From assembly GCF_947623445.1 (NCBI RefSeq), contig NC_135242.1, positions 15,500,001-15,564,000 of the forward strand: 64,000 bases of DNA, read 5' to 3'. Below the pieces are notes generated by a model, which did no database searches, was not told the origin of the DNA, and saw nothing but the letters and a program-made list of their open reading frames with translations. This DNA comes from Clavelina lepadiformis. Taxonomy: Eukaryota; Chordata; Ascidiacea; Aplousobranchia; Clavelinidae. Below, in pieces: positions 23,570 to 35,895 of the stretch (positions within the stretch are counted from its first letter, which is position 1; every line of letters begins with the position of its first letter). Made by a program: the position numbers and the translations under genes.

Positions 23570-26500
23570 TTACTGCCATACTTTTACAGTAAAGTCGACT
23601 CCACCAGAAAACACTCTTCCTCTAGAAACAGCAAGTGTAACAACACTCCCCTGATGTCTGAGAAGAGTTTGTGTGCAGATCATATTTTCCATGCTCCAAA
23701 CCTACAAGTGCACATCAAAAGTTTTGTAGTGTGAGTGAATCAGCAAAAATATTCAAATAACGAATGCAGACGTATTGGATACAACATACTCGAAGTGAGC
23801 GATCATACGAAGCACTAAAAACTCTGGTTTGTTCAGGAGTACTGAGAACTGCGAGTGCATAGACAATACCGACATGACCGGTTAGCTGGGCCACTGGCTC
23901 ATGTGTACGAAGATCCCATACCTATGCAATGAACTGTTTATGCTAGGAACTGTCAGTATATGAAATACAAGAACATTTGAATTGTATGTTTGTATTGTAT
24001 GTAAAGTAACATTCATTGGGATAATCATGGCGGCATACTTACATGAATACAGTTTTCATAAGTTCCACATACAATATGATGGTTGGTTACTGCAATGGAA
24101 TACACACTTCCACCAGATGTTTGGAGCACGTGCATGCATTCTAGCGTTAGCACATCCCATATCTAAGAGATAGTAAATCGAATATTGAAACATTTTGTAA
24201 TAACCTTCAGTTGGACATAATGAGTTGATCATTTTAGTGTTACATCATTGTTCAATGCTTAGATACCTTAATAGTTTGATAAGATCCACTATAAATGTAA
24301 TTGTTTTGTGCCACTAGTGCACGAACCCAATGGTTAAGACCTTCTAATTCCTGCTTGTATTTAATTCCTGTTCTCTCAACAGTCCAAACCTAAAACATAA
24401 ATATTTTGAATTAGAGCAAGTGCAAAGAAACAGTTTTAGGTTACGAAGTGCATTACCTTGAGTGACTTCAGAGATCCACTAAAGAGCATATTGTTAACAT
24501 ACACCAAAGTACAAACTGGGTTTTCATGGGCAGTTATAGAATACACCTCCTCCAATGCATCTATGCTCCATACCTACATAGAAATACTTCTGCTAGGAAA
24601 AAGTAGAAATGGCAAGGCACCAGCTATAAATTTCATACAGTAAATACCTTAATGGTGCAGTCTGCCGATCCACTAAATAGTTTATCACCATAAGCAGCCA
24701 GTGTTAATACAATATTTTCATGGCCCTCAAGAGTTTTTTGGCATTTGTAATTGGTTGCAGTGTCCCAAACCTGCACATCAAAACAAAATTATCAAGCATA
24801 TTTAGTAGGATGTTTCATTTTTTCACCATTTTGGAATTTAAAAAAGCTTGGGGTCTCCCTAGGCGGTATTTTGGGCACGATGAAAGAATCTAAACTTTTT
24901 TTTTATTTATGACGTCATTTTGAGGTTGCACCCCCTTGTTGAAGTTTCAGTGGAGGTGCATTGTTTTAATTTGGCGATATCTTGGTGACCGATTGAGCTA
25001 GGGCCATTATCAAGATGTCAAAAGATGCAAAATGGCTGGTTTCCTATAACCACTCAATACATTTTAATTGCATTTTCGCTCTAGAAAAAAAGTTAAGAAA
25101 AACCTAAGTTTTGACATATTTTATATGTTGGGAACTACATTGTGATTTGCATAAAAAATATGTCAAAACTTAGGTTTTTCTCAATAACTTTTTTTCTAGA
25201 GCGAAAATGCAATTAAAATGTATTGAGTGGTTATAGGAAACCAGCCATTCTGCATCTTTTGACACCTTGATAATGGCCCTAGCTCAATCGGTTACCAAGA
25301 TATCGCCAAATTAAAACAATGCACCTCCACTGAAACTTCAACAAGGGGGTGCAACCTCAAAATGACGTCATAAATCAAAAAAAAGTTTAGATTCTTTCAT
25401 TGTGCACAAAATACCGCCTAGGCAAACCCCAAGCTTTTTTAAATTCCAAAATGGTGAAAAAATGAAACATCCTAATATTTAGGCAGTATGTTAAGGTACA
25501 TTACCTTACAGATACAAGACTATTACGCTTTGATCATTTTCGACAAGTATCACTGCTAAACCAGGATTTTGCAGTAAAATGTATGAGTACACTGAGAAGC
25601 AAGCAACTTCAAGCTCCTACTGCAAATAATGTAATGAATTTTGACCTTGATTTGCTTGTCTGATGATCCACTGAAAAGATAATCTCCATGAACACATAAG
25701 CACCAAACTGGACCAGTATGTCCAACAAATGTCCCTTTGCATTTGAATATCTGCTGGGGATCATATGCTACAAAAAGACCAAGTAAATATCAAGCACAAA
25801 AAGTGTAGTTTAGGGCACAATACGGTTAGTATAAATATACCACCAGTACATACATCCAATATTTCCCATGTGCAGTCTTGTGTTAAGATCTTGCAGCTGG
25901 CTGTTAAAAACAGCACCCTCTTGACGAACTTGTCTAAGCTCGTCTACCAATTTGGTTTGATTATTTCCCAAAACATCTTTAAAAGAAAACTATATTCACT
26001 ATAAATCTTCAACGGCCAAGTAGATGGAGTGAGAGACATTTTAGCTATTCTTGAGGAATCATCTCGTAGGTAGTAACTAGCTTAAAAGCTTTCTCCTTGA
26101 AAATACTACCATTGGCGTAGTGGTTCCAACGAATAAAAATAAAGCAAACACTGACCTAGTTTCTTCTGGAAATTTTTCTCCAAATCATCCACTCTTTCTG
26201 CAGTTTTGGAGAGCATAGACCTGAATTTCATGAAATTTATTACTAGGTATAATAGCTATTGTATATCATATAAGTCACATAGGAATTCATCAAATTAAGT
26301 TATACAAAATAAACGAGTACACAATATATGCAGTCGCTGAATCTAAAATAAAAATGACAAGTTGTGTGGCTAAATTTCAATGCACAACTGCATTGTTAAT
26401 TACCTTAGAAAATTATTCTCTTCATCACGTTGCTTTACAGACACTTGCAATTTGTTTATTTTGTCCTCAGCCATCTGAAGGAAATCTTTGACAAACTCAT

Positions 26501-29500
26501 ATCTGCACTCCATGATGTGGGTAGCATGACTTTCATGGTCACCAACAAAGGTGCAACTTCAAATAAAACACAAAGATTAACTAAAAAATACACAACATCC
26601 ATATCATCGTCATAGTTACCTTACTACTACAAACAATATGCATTAGCAGCTTAGCATACCCATATCGGTGATTATGGCATTTAATGTTTTTGCATTTTTG
26701 GAGATGTTCTTGTAAATGCATTCGAAGCATTGTTGGACACAATGGGTTATTGGGGCAAGAAACAGGAGCATACTGACACGTCTCTTCGTGTGATCTAAGC
26801 AATATCAAAGGTTGTCCTCATTAAGATCTAAGCAAACGCAAACCAGAGCCATAACACTCTGGGTAAAAGACTAAAACTACTTTCCAACTATTGTTTTAAT
26901 TAAGTGTTCACACCTTCTTTCAGAAAGTTTGACAGTGAAAGGGCAACCAGAGGGGTTAACTTCATATTCCCCATTCTTTTCATTGTTTGGTTTACAACCA
27001 TATTGGCAGTGAATGTACAAAGCTCCAACTTGCTCACTGACAGCTAAATTGGTTATGATCTGCACAAAATTAGTTGTTAGTACTCACAAATAAACATGCA
27101 ATACAAAAGCATAATAATTGCAACACCTCACAGGAGATAAAGGAGGACATATAGCAATTTAATGAAATCATTTTATACAAAAATTGCAATATGATGTTGC
27201 GGTAAACCCCATTTGTGTCCAGTTTGTTAAGAACTTATAACTTGGCTGTTTATAAAATCGGTTGACATGGCAGATTGTTCGGCGCAATTCTAATAGACAT
27301 AAACAAAGAACTGCTACTCTTTCTAACAACATTTCACAACTTAGTTTCTTATGCCAAGAGTGTAAGGTAAAACAGCTTACTGTATTCATCTTTTTATTAT
27401 CAACTGGGCAAACGTCCTTTGAATGTGAACAACCTCTACAAAATGAATGACCACATGACATTATTACAGGGTCCTTGTATACTCGAAGACATATTTTGCA
27501 TAAAAGTTGAGATGAGGGAACTTCCACAAATACCAAAGGAGACTGCCAAAAGATTTTGTATTAAAATTTAATTCAATGCACTCTGAATGTGAAACAAATT
27601 TCTTAAATGTTGTAATAGAATGTTTTAATTTTAAATAAGCTGATATTTGATACAGACACTGACATTGTCTTCAAGTGCTGGTGTTTGGTGTGAATTCTGT
27701 GATAGAGTTGATGATGATGACAGTGAGCTTTTTGACCTTGATTGGTATGCATTGAATGAATCACTTAAAGTCAAGCTTCTGGGCAGGCTATTCCCTCGCA
27801 GCTGAAAAAATTGCAAGAACAATTATTGTGAAAGTTTAGCTAAACAAGCAATTATTTCAATTTCTATGTTATTCTTAGATAATGTAATTGGCAAATAAAA
27901 TGAAAAAGCATATATAACAATCAAAACTTACATCCTCTCTACTGTCACTGAATGATTTGCAGCTGGACATTGAAGTGGTACGTTGGTGCTTGTATTCCAA
28001 TTGACCGTCCTCTACAACAATACTGTATGATTATCCTGCAATACGATTCTTGATTCATAACATTTTGCTTGGTGAGGTAATATCACCTGTTGTAATTGTT
28101 GTCACAGTCGAATGCGATGGTCCAAAGGTGGTTTCAAGTCGTGGCTGCAAATAGTGAAAAGTTAAATAGTGGAATTAAGATCATCATTTACTTGTATAAC
28201 AAATGTAACAGTAAGTTAAATAATAAACATCACTGATCAGTACCAGTGTGTCTACCAGTGAAATCCTTATGAAATAGTTTCCGACTCAGTTTGTGTGTGG
28301 GCTGACACAAATTCATAATGAAAACGTAACTATATATATATATATATATATATATTATACATGGCATCATAACGAGTATACATAACATCTCAAGGTGCAT
28401 GGCAAACAAAACTGTTAAAAGCTTAAACTTACACATTCCCCACAAAGATCTGCTGTAATGATTAATGGTGAAAAACAAGGGTGATATTATAATTAATGCA
28501 CTAGGTATATTGCAAGTAGAACTAGCAGCTAGATACATATATATGATTTTTGCTGAACAAACGTAAGCAAAGGAAAAATATTATTTTGTTAATCAACCTG
28601 AAGAAACAGGTACTCCATGACACAGTAAAACCGCTAGAAGTTCTTCAAAAAACAAAAACTATTTATTTAAAAAGGAAGTGAACACACGTATGGTATATAT
28701 TTGCTAGATTTCATCAGCCATACAAACAAACAAAAATTGAACTTTTGCTAGTAAACACTTCTTGGCAACTTTCATTCGGGACAAGACAATTTCCTCTAAA
28801 ACACTATTCATTAGCAAAACAAGTGGGGCAACAGGAAAAAGTTTGAATATTCTCTCGGACTGTTTTATTATAATTTGCACATGCTGTGTTTGTGAGCATG
28901 AATTTATCTTCAAATGATGTTTTCACACATTTACCTTAATATAATACTGTATTTATCATTTTCAGGTTATTAGCTACAAAGCACAGATAAAGGTGTCTTA
29001 AGACCAACCAGTGGGTCTGATGACCCACTTAAGGTCATAACCATCACAATTAGATAATAGGCTATGAGACAAGGGTGATTTTGTTACTTCTAGTAACAAA
29101 TAAAATATTTATAATAAAGCAGCAAGGATAAATAAACGACACCAATTCCTTTCGGATTGTTGACAAAATATGACAAGATTTATCACATCCATTTGTTTAC
29201 ATCTACTTAATTATAACTATTTTTCAATTCAAATATTATTTAAGAAAGAGTATTAAGAGGTGTTTATCAAGAGCCGATTCTTTGATAAACATGACATTTT
29301 GCAATTAATTTAGAATTGTTTCAGGCCAGTTCTTCAATAATCGGATGTGATGTTGCAAGCAAATACCCTCAGGAGTCCTGAGCCTAAAGGATGGAGCAAT
29401 CTAAAGCTGTGACGCACAAGCGAGTCAAACCTGTTCTTAGTGCCTCTGATATCATAGACGAAAATTTAACTATAGTATAAATATATGCACATGGCATACC

Positions 29501-29852
29501 ATCAATCGATTAAAAAGACCAAAAGCTTAATTCTTTATTTCAGAAAACTACCAGGAGACTACAGACCCTCTTGGAAAACCACTACATTATAATCATGTAA
29601 TAGAAGTCTGTGTGGAGTTTAATAGTATCGAATTATTGAGTACTAAAACGTGCTAAAATGAAGGAAAACAAAATAATTTGAATTTAGGCTACGAAATGTT
29701 ACCACCGATGAATAGCTGCTTTGGCTCACAAGTGAAGTTCTTAATCGTGACCTTGGTCCAGACACAGAGTTACTAGAAGATGGCAATGATGGTACTTCGT
29801 TGTCTGAGGCTATTGAAGAAGATCTCATTGATGAAAGCCTTGACTTGGACAT
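23570..29852 (-). CDS. TRAF7: TRAF7, RING and WD40 E3 ubiquitin ligase
   Basis: A cytosolic E3 ligase and scaffold linked to MEKK3 and stress-kinase signalling in vertebrates. Exons from the 5' end: 29852-29703, 28144-28087, 28011-27932, 27801-27664, 27542-27381, 27059-26914, 26794-26660, 26556-26404, 26220-26156, 25976-25854, 25767-25646, 24770-24648, 24573-24457, 24389-24267, 24162-24043, 23921-23790, 23701-23570. Every junction is GT-AG and in phase, giving 692 residues (human about 670). A Ser-rich N-terminus contains LETTFGP. The RING finger (about residues 157-190) reads CKIC...CGHSFCRGC...CPVD. TRAF-type fingers follow with [15 protein letters not shown], then a coiled coil and seven WD40 repeats ending [13 protein letters not shown] lies in frame just upstream of the first ATG. 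The longest intron carries a fold-back element. Confidence 0.96.
24806..25474. mobile_element. Fold-back hairpin element in a TRAF7 intron
   Basis: Two arms of about 320 bp are near-perfect inverted copies (24806-25123 and 25153-25474) around a spacer of about 29 bp. The tips read TAGGATGTTTCATTTTTTC. A perfect 8-bp duplication atatttag flanks the whole (24798-24805 and 25475-25482). It has no coding capacity. The near identity of the arms implies recent insertion or correction between arms. The superfamily is unknown; an 8-bp duplication occurs in hAT, P and Merlin elements. Confidence 0.92.
28331..28354. repeat. TA microsatellite
   Basis: About twelve TA units in a row, inside the first TRAF7 intron. 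Confidence 0.9.
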
Positions 29853-32800
29853 TATTTAGCCATTTGATCACATAAATACATGTAACTGCACAAGTCTAAA
29901 AGTAAGAAACGGTATGGTTTGATAATTAATCTTAATCCTCAGGCTGAGAAAAGTCTTTGCACAACAGCATCACATAAACTTCACAATAGTTCCTCACCAC
30001 TGTAGCTCCGGTTACCTGGAGTTATGGCCAATCTTCCAAGCGCGGATGCGTGAAAATACTCCAATGTAATGGAAGCACGCAGTTTGGCAAATTCTATCAC
30101 TAAGTCTAAATTAATTTCAGAATTTCTGTCCAAGTCATGAAGTGGATAACTAGCCTACTGAAGCTAATGAAAAACAGTATTGAGTGCGCCTATGCCAAAC
30201 TCTTCAGTCTAGCCTTTTTATACCGTATTTCTCAAACGTGAACTGTTCACCCGGACCATTGAAAAAAAAACTCGCGTCCTGAATGCCTTGCCCAAAGGCA
30301 TAACAACAGTTGCGCCACTGGCCACCTGGTATAGGCTAGTAAAGCGAAACGAAAGACCATTTGAAGATAGAACTGAGCCTTTCAGTTGTGGTTGTTTTTC
30401 TCTGCCAGACGTGAGTGGGAATGACGTTTCTTCACCGTCTTGTTTCGGTTTAGGGAGTTTGGCCCAAATCGTTCTTTGCAACCTGCGGCATAAGCAAAGA
30501 TATCATTTACCATTCTTTTTGGTAAAGTTGGATGGAAGCACTTGATTATCAGGTTGGTTATACTGTTCTTAAAATCGTCATCTCTTTCCTTCAGGAAAAA
30601 ACACTTAATCTAAAAATCAAGTAAGTAAGTTAAGTACAATCAATCATTTACTTTTAGCAAATCATGTGTACAGTTACCGAATCATGTACATTCGGTAAGT
30701 CACGTAGCCTACATTTATCGAATCATGTACATTTGGAAAATCATGTATATTTTTCAAATCATGCTTACATTCACCGAATCACGTACATTTGGCAACTCAC
30801 GCAAGCATTTACCGAATAACGTACATTTGGCGAGTCATGCATGCATTTACTGAATCATGTACATTTAGCGAATCATGCACTTTTGGCAAATCATCTATAC
30901 ATTTGACGATCCATGTATACTTGGCTATTCATGAAGACGTTATGTGATTCATACGTACTTTTATATAATCATTTAGTGTTTTTAGGAATGATGTTGGTTC
31001 AGCAATTTGTGTATGTTTGTCTAATCACGCATGTATTTTGCAAATTGGTTTGCTCATTTTTAATTTACGAAGACTAATTTCCAATCATTTGGCCATTTTA
31101 TAATTCATGATATAAGTTACATGATTAAAAAAACGGACATATCTGATTAACAAAACTGCAACCCGATTAAAGAAAACACCATTTGCCATTAGGCTTTATA
31201 ACTTGCCAACAGCCAGTTTGCTTTGCAATTGTTATATCTGACCTAAAATGTCGTGGTTTGATTTAAAAAAATCAAGTTTATAAACTGTGGTGTGATTGTA
31301 AATGTTGCAAAACCTTTTTAAAAATTGGCATATGAATCGTGCAACGGCAATCACAGAAAAGCCCGTTTGAGTGCCGGTTTTGACGTTTGGCTTGTTGTTT
31401 CGTGATTGGAATCTATCAAATTACGTTTGAAAACCCTCCAATCAAATTATGAAAACAAAACATAATTTGCAAAGTTGCCATACAATTTAACACTTAGCTA
31501 TTTTTGCGGCGTTGGCGTTCCATAGTATCACGTTAACCATTCCCGTTTTCTTTACTCAGGTTTTCAGCCCATCGTACAACAACCACCTAGATTTTTGGAA
31601 CATTTCAGGGCCTACCAGTACCACGTACCACGGCACCAGTCCGCAGGCTCCGCCGCAACAGAAGTAGTAGCGATAAAGAGCGTGGGAAACCCGGAATGAC
31701 TTCAGGGTTTACATTAAACTTAAAGTAATTACTTCGCAAAAATCGAAACTAAAAACATGCTTTTAATTACAGTATGTTTATTGTATATATACCTCATTGA
31801 AATTTAGGTCCGGTTTAGATCCGATATCTTATAGATATATATATATCTATATATAATAGCCTATACAGTATATGCACTTACCCCATTTCGCATCTTCCCC
31901 CATTTTGCATGTAAATAGCCTAAATCTGCCATCAGGATCCAGGCCGATCTGCAAAGTTGAGCGGGTGCGGTTGAATTATATTTAATAGCGCATTCATACA
32001 GCTGCGTTAATGAGCAAAATTATGTCCGCACAGTTCTCTTACTGCTTTAGCTGAATTTTGTATGCATTTAATCAATTGTGGACACAGTTTTTATGCGTTT
32101 ATATAGCCCACATGATTTATAGGCTAGGCTAGCAAGTTTTTTTTTTCAGACATGTCTGCAGACTGGCAGAGGCTAGTAAAGCATCAAAATCGGCACTTGC
32201 ATTGTGATGTGAGTGCACGCTTGAAGTATATTTTTAGCCTGTAGGCCTATATAAGCTACAGAATATGCCTGCATTTTAGCAGCAGCAGGCCGGACTGCAG
32301 AGTATGGCCGTTTTCAGCAAGATCTATAGGGTGCGCCTAATAGCCAAAAATGACAAGTGCGATACGCAAAAATACTCAGATGTTGGTGTTTAGAAGCAAA
32401 ATTTTGCTGTCCAGGTGTGCAAGGAAGCAGCTGGTGTGTACTGCGGCTCGTGGCCCAAGACTGCCCAGCCTTTGTGCAGGCAAGTTGCGGCCCTATAGGA
32501 TAGAAATCAGGGGAAAACATCAGAGTTTTTCTTTTTTTTCAGCGATATCAGTTTAAAACACTAGTTTTGCAGCATATATCGGAGCAAAAGTTAGTGTCTT
32601 CTTGTTTCCTTTTTGGCGACACCGGTTTGCCCTGGTATTCAATGCCGTTTTAGAAAAAATAATCTCGAGTGTGCTCTTATCGTATTCTGCAGTCTGGCAG
32701 TAATGTACATAGTTGTTTGACTTAATCAATTGAAAATCAGAAAATTGAGCTCACAAAAGTCTTGTCTAAGTCATTAACTGCAAAACAACGCACCTTAAGT

Positions 32801-34540
32801 GCGACACAGAAGGTTGTGAATTTTAAGCACTATTGAGTGTGCCGGTTCTAGCCTAGTATACAAGTGCACAACCAGATGACGTCACAGTTTTAAGTAGCTG
32901 GAGTCCAGTATACAAATGCATCCTGTGGTTGTGCGCTTGTATGGTACTAGAGCCAGTGCGCTAATGCAAAACTCTGCAGTATGGGCAGCAGGAAGATTTA
33001 CACCCAAAAAACTAGGGTCTAGGCTATGTTTACGCCACACCAGTATTACAACTCTAGGTTTTTCTGTTGCAACTACCGGTAATTTTTTAATTAAATAAAC
33101 GTGCCGATTTTCAGGTCTTAACTTCACCCTACTTATTTGTGACGCTGCCACTGTCAAGAGACTTCACTGCACTTGCAATCTTTGTATGCTTATTTCTTGT
33201 AAATTTTTGTGATACCGGAGATCTCCAATGTATCATACAAACTTTACACACGGGGCTCCTACATCTAAATTGTAAACCAAGAATCTTGTTAAAAATGGTC
33301 GAAAACTGCAATTTGGAATTGAGCTGTAAGAATTAATTATTAAGTCATTATTTCTCATCTATTGAGGCCCAAAGTCATCTATTTAGATCTTGAACTAGTT
33401 AAGGATAGTCTTTGCACAGCTTAAACTCGACAATGAATCCTCCTCGCTCAAGCACTGGTCAACAAGTTTACGAGCTAAGCCTAGCTTAAGTTTTGCATGG
33501 CCTGGTTATCACACATTTTTTATCTGGTTTTTGATATTTTTGATATTTTTTTTGATATTTTGATACTACTTCTTGTGTAATTAACAATTTGCGCTTCGTT
33601 TTTATTGCGGACCTAAAACATCAAATTAGCCGCACTGGTCCGCAAATAGACTTGGTGAATATAGATGTTAACAAGAATCACTCACTCGATTTGTTTCACT
33701 AAGCACATGCTAAATAAACCGGACAGACGATGCACAAATAAATACGATGACGTACAACTGTACTTGTGACTATTCTCGGCACCTAACTTGGTCAGAAATT
33801 ATTTAGTCACTCTGGTATTTTGAAATTATCCTTATATATTACCTCGTAGGCTTTACGCTATTAAGTTACAGTGCCAGTTATGGTTCGAATTAAGAATCAC
33901 TACTTTTTGTTAATAATTTGTCGTATATTTGGTGACGGTAAAATGTAAATATCGCAAATAGTATTGTCTGCCAACAACAGAATGGCATGCCTTTAATATC
34001 AAAGTTAATTATCTGCCGCTTAAACCAGGATAGCTTTTAAAATTCGGAATGTCTTTTTGAACGAATTTTGTCTCGAAACTGGAGTCCAGTGTGGCTAAAT
34101 TTGTAGAACCGGTTTTTAATTTTTTTGTCTCCCACCATCACGCTATATTTACAGTTCCTTAAACTTTTATGCTTCATACATTAGATTAAGAACCTTAATG
34201 TCTACTGATTGCAGACACATGTTTACTTTTGCAGAACTCATCAGTATAGTTATGTGTGAAGAGTCTGCAAAACCTGCCATACCCATAATTGCATTTGTAA
34301 TGTCAGTTTGAATTTTCTTCAGTGCTATAAACATGGTAGTTTTCCAAAATAAGCATTACGGCAGGTTGGAAAACTAGCTAATAACAGAAATGGACACCAT
34401 TCTTTTACCAAAAAGTAAATAACCATTATTTATTCATATTCATTTGTCCTAATTAAGCTTGTTGTCTCACAAGTCACATAAGCCAGAACAGAAAGATAAG
34501 AGTCTTATGCGATTTCGTAGCCATGGATTGCCTACCAATG
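29853..34540. other. Gene-poor stretch upstream of TRAF7
   Basis: No gene was recognised over about 4.7 kb apart from the minisatellite at 30655-30965. Open frames near 30218-30545, 32314-32556 and 32882-33157 occur on both strands at once and match no family, so they are treated as chance. Short AT microsatellites lie near 31831-31855. The TRAF7 promoter should be close to the left end. Confidence 0.4.
30655..30965. repeat. Degenerate minisatellite, about 20-bp periodicity
   Basis: The words AATCATGTACATTTGGC and TTTACCGAATCATG recur every 20-40 bases for about 300 bases, drifting to forms such as TCACGTACATT. It is non-coding. Confidence 0.75.
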
Positions 34541-34548
34541 GCCTAGGT

Positions 34549-35065
34549 CATAGGTCGGCAACCCGCTGCTCTTTCATCTCTGTGCTAAGTCTCCCGCGAC
34601 TCAAAGCCAACGAGCTCATTTTGGAAAACTTGAATGTGAATAAATAATGACGTTGATTAGTGTCACAATGTAATAACTTAATGCGTTTGTGTGATTATTA
34701 TTCAGAATGTTTTATTCGGACGTGGAAAATCTTATATAAATACTACACAGTGATTTTCGCTGGCATAATACGCATTACTGCTTGCCACTCACGTGATCCT
34801 AGGTTTGTTTTTGTTCAAGGTAGCATGTCTTGGATATTGGTCTTTGTTTGGTGACTATGCGAATTGTCATTGTTATAGTGAGAATTTTGTGAGGGTAACT
34901 ACTAAAGATTGTACGTGTAACTGTAAAACATTAGTTTGAATTATATATTTAGCGTTAGGTTTTTTGTCTTAAGTTGTCAATTAGGTGTTGTAGCTCAGAG
35001 TAGGTTTCTGTTTGACGGAAACGACACCAAATGGCTCTTTCAATGCTAAAGGTTGCGAAACCATG
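34549..35065. mobile_element. hAT MITE A of a three-element chain
   Basis: The left end is CATAGGTCGGCAACC and the right end, in complement, is CATGGTTTCGCAACC, both followed by a GCTCTTTCAT-type sub-terminal motif. It is flanked by gcctaggt at 34541-34548 and at 35066-35073. It belongs to the same family as MITE B but is more diverged. Confidence 0.78.
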
Positions 35066-35073
35066 GCCTAGGT

Positions 35074-35585
35074 CAGGGGTCGGCAACCTTTTGCACTTAA
35101 AGAGCCATTTTAACCGATATTCCACAAAATAAAAATCACTGGGAGCCGCAAAACTATTTTCACAATAAAACGAAAACGACGCTCTGTAACAAAACTGTCA
35201 TGTGTCGCATTTATAAAAGCAGTTAATTCAGTAAGAAAGCAATGAAAGCAAATGAATTTGTCCACGAATCGTTGAAAGTTCTGTTTTCTTCAGACACTTT
35301 TCTTTTCTTTGATTTACTCATAGTTGGTTGGCTGTTACAGCCTGCACACTCTCTAACTAGTCTAACTGCTGCTGGTAGACTGCTAAAAACAACCTTTATG
35401 TTAATCGACTAATTATGACGTCACAACCAGAATGATTATGCTTTCATTTACTATAATGTGCTCAGTGAGATAAAGAGGCGAGTGTTCTTCTGTTTGTTTC
35501 TACTGTAGCAATAAATTAATAAGAGCCGTATCAGAAGGATGAAAGAGCCGCATGCGGCTCCGGAGCCGCAGGTTGCCGACCCCTG
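35074..35585. mobile_element. hAT MITE B of the chain
   Basis: Both ends begin CAGGGGTCGGCAACCT. AAAGAGCC follows sub-terminally on each side. It is flanked by perfect gcctaggt copies (35066-35073 and 35586-35593). The interior is non-coding. Confidence 0.92.
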
Positions 35586-35593
35586 GCCTAGGT

Positions 35594-35752
35594 AAAGAGT
35601 TACCAAACTACGGACCACGAGATTAGTTTGTCTGACCCGCCTCACAGTGCCACACATGAGCTTATTTTATGGTAGTCTAGTGAAGAAAGTGAGTATCCAG
35701 CCTGCACTCGTCAGTTTTCATGCTCTTTGTGAAAACAGTTTGGTTACACCTG
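35594..35752. mobile_element. hAT MITE C of the chain
   Basis: The left end reads AAAGAGTTACCAAACTACGG. The right end, in complement, reads CAGGTGTAACCAAACTG. It is flanked by gcctaggt at 35586-35593 and 35753-35760. It is a different hAT family from A and B, and the left tip has decayed from an expected CAG start. Confidence 0.7.
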
Positions 35753-35895
35753 GCCTAGGTCATATTTTGAAAAACAATATGTAGCATATTGCTAAGTCCT
35801 AATTCATATGGGCATGTTTTAAATTCAATTTAGTATATCATTCCATTTCTTTTAGTTTTAAAGGTTACCCCATTGTTACTCTAGATGCAAAATTG

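Noticed and set aside
30218..30545. Overlapping open frames of 85-87 codons on both strands
   Set aside because: No family motif, no splice support, and simultaneous openness on both strands reflects composition.
32314..33157. Several 60-90 codon open frames on both strands
   Set aside because: No recognisable domains or start context; they lie in a gene-poor stretch.
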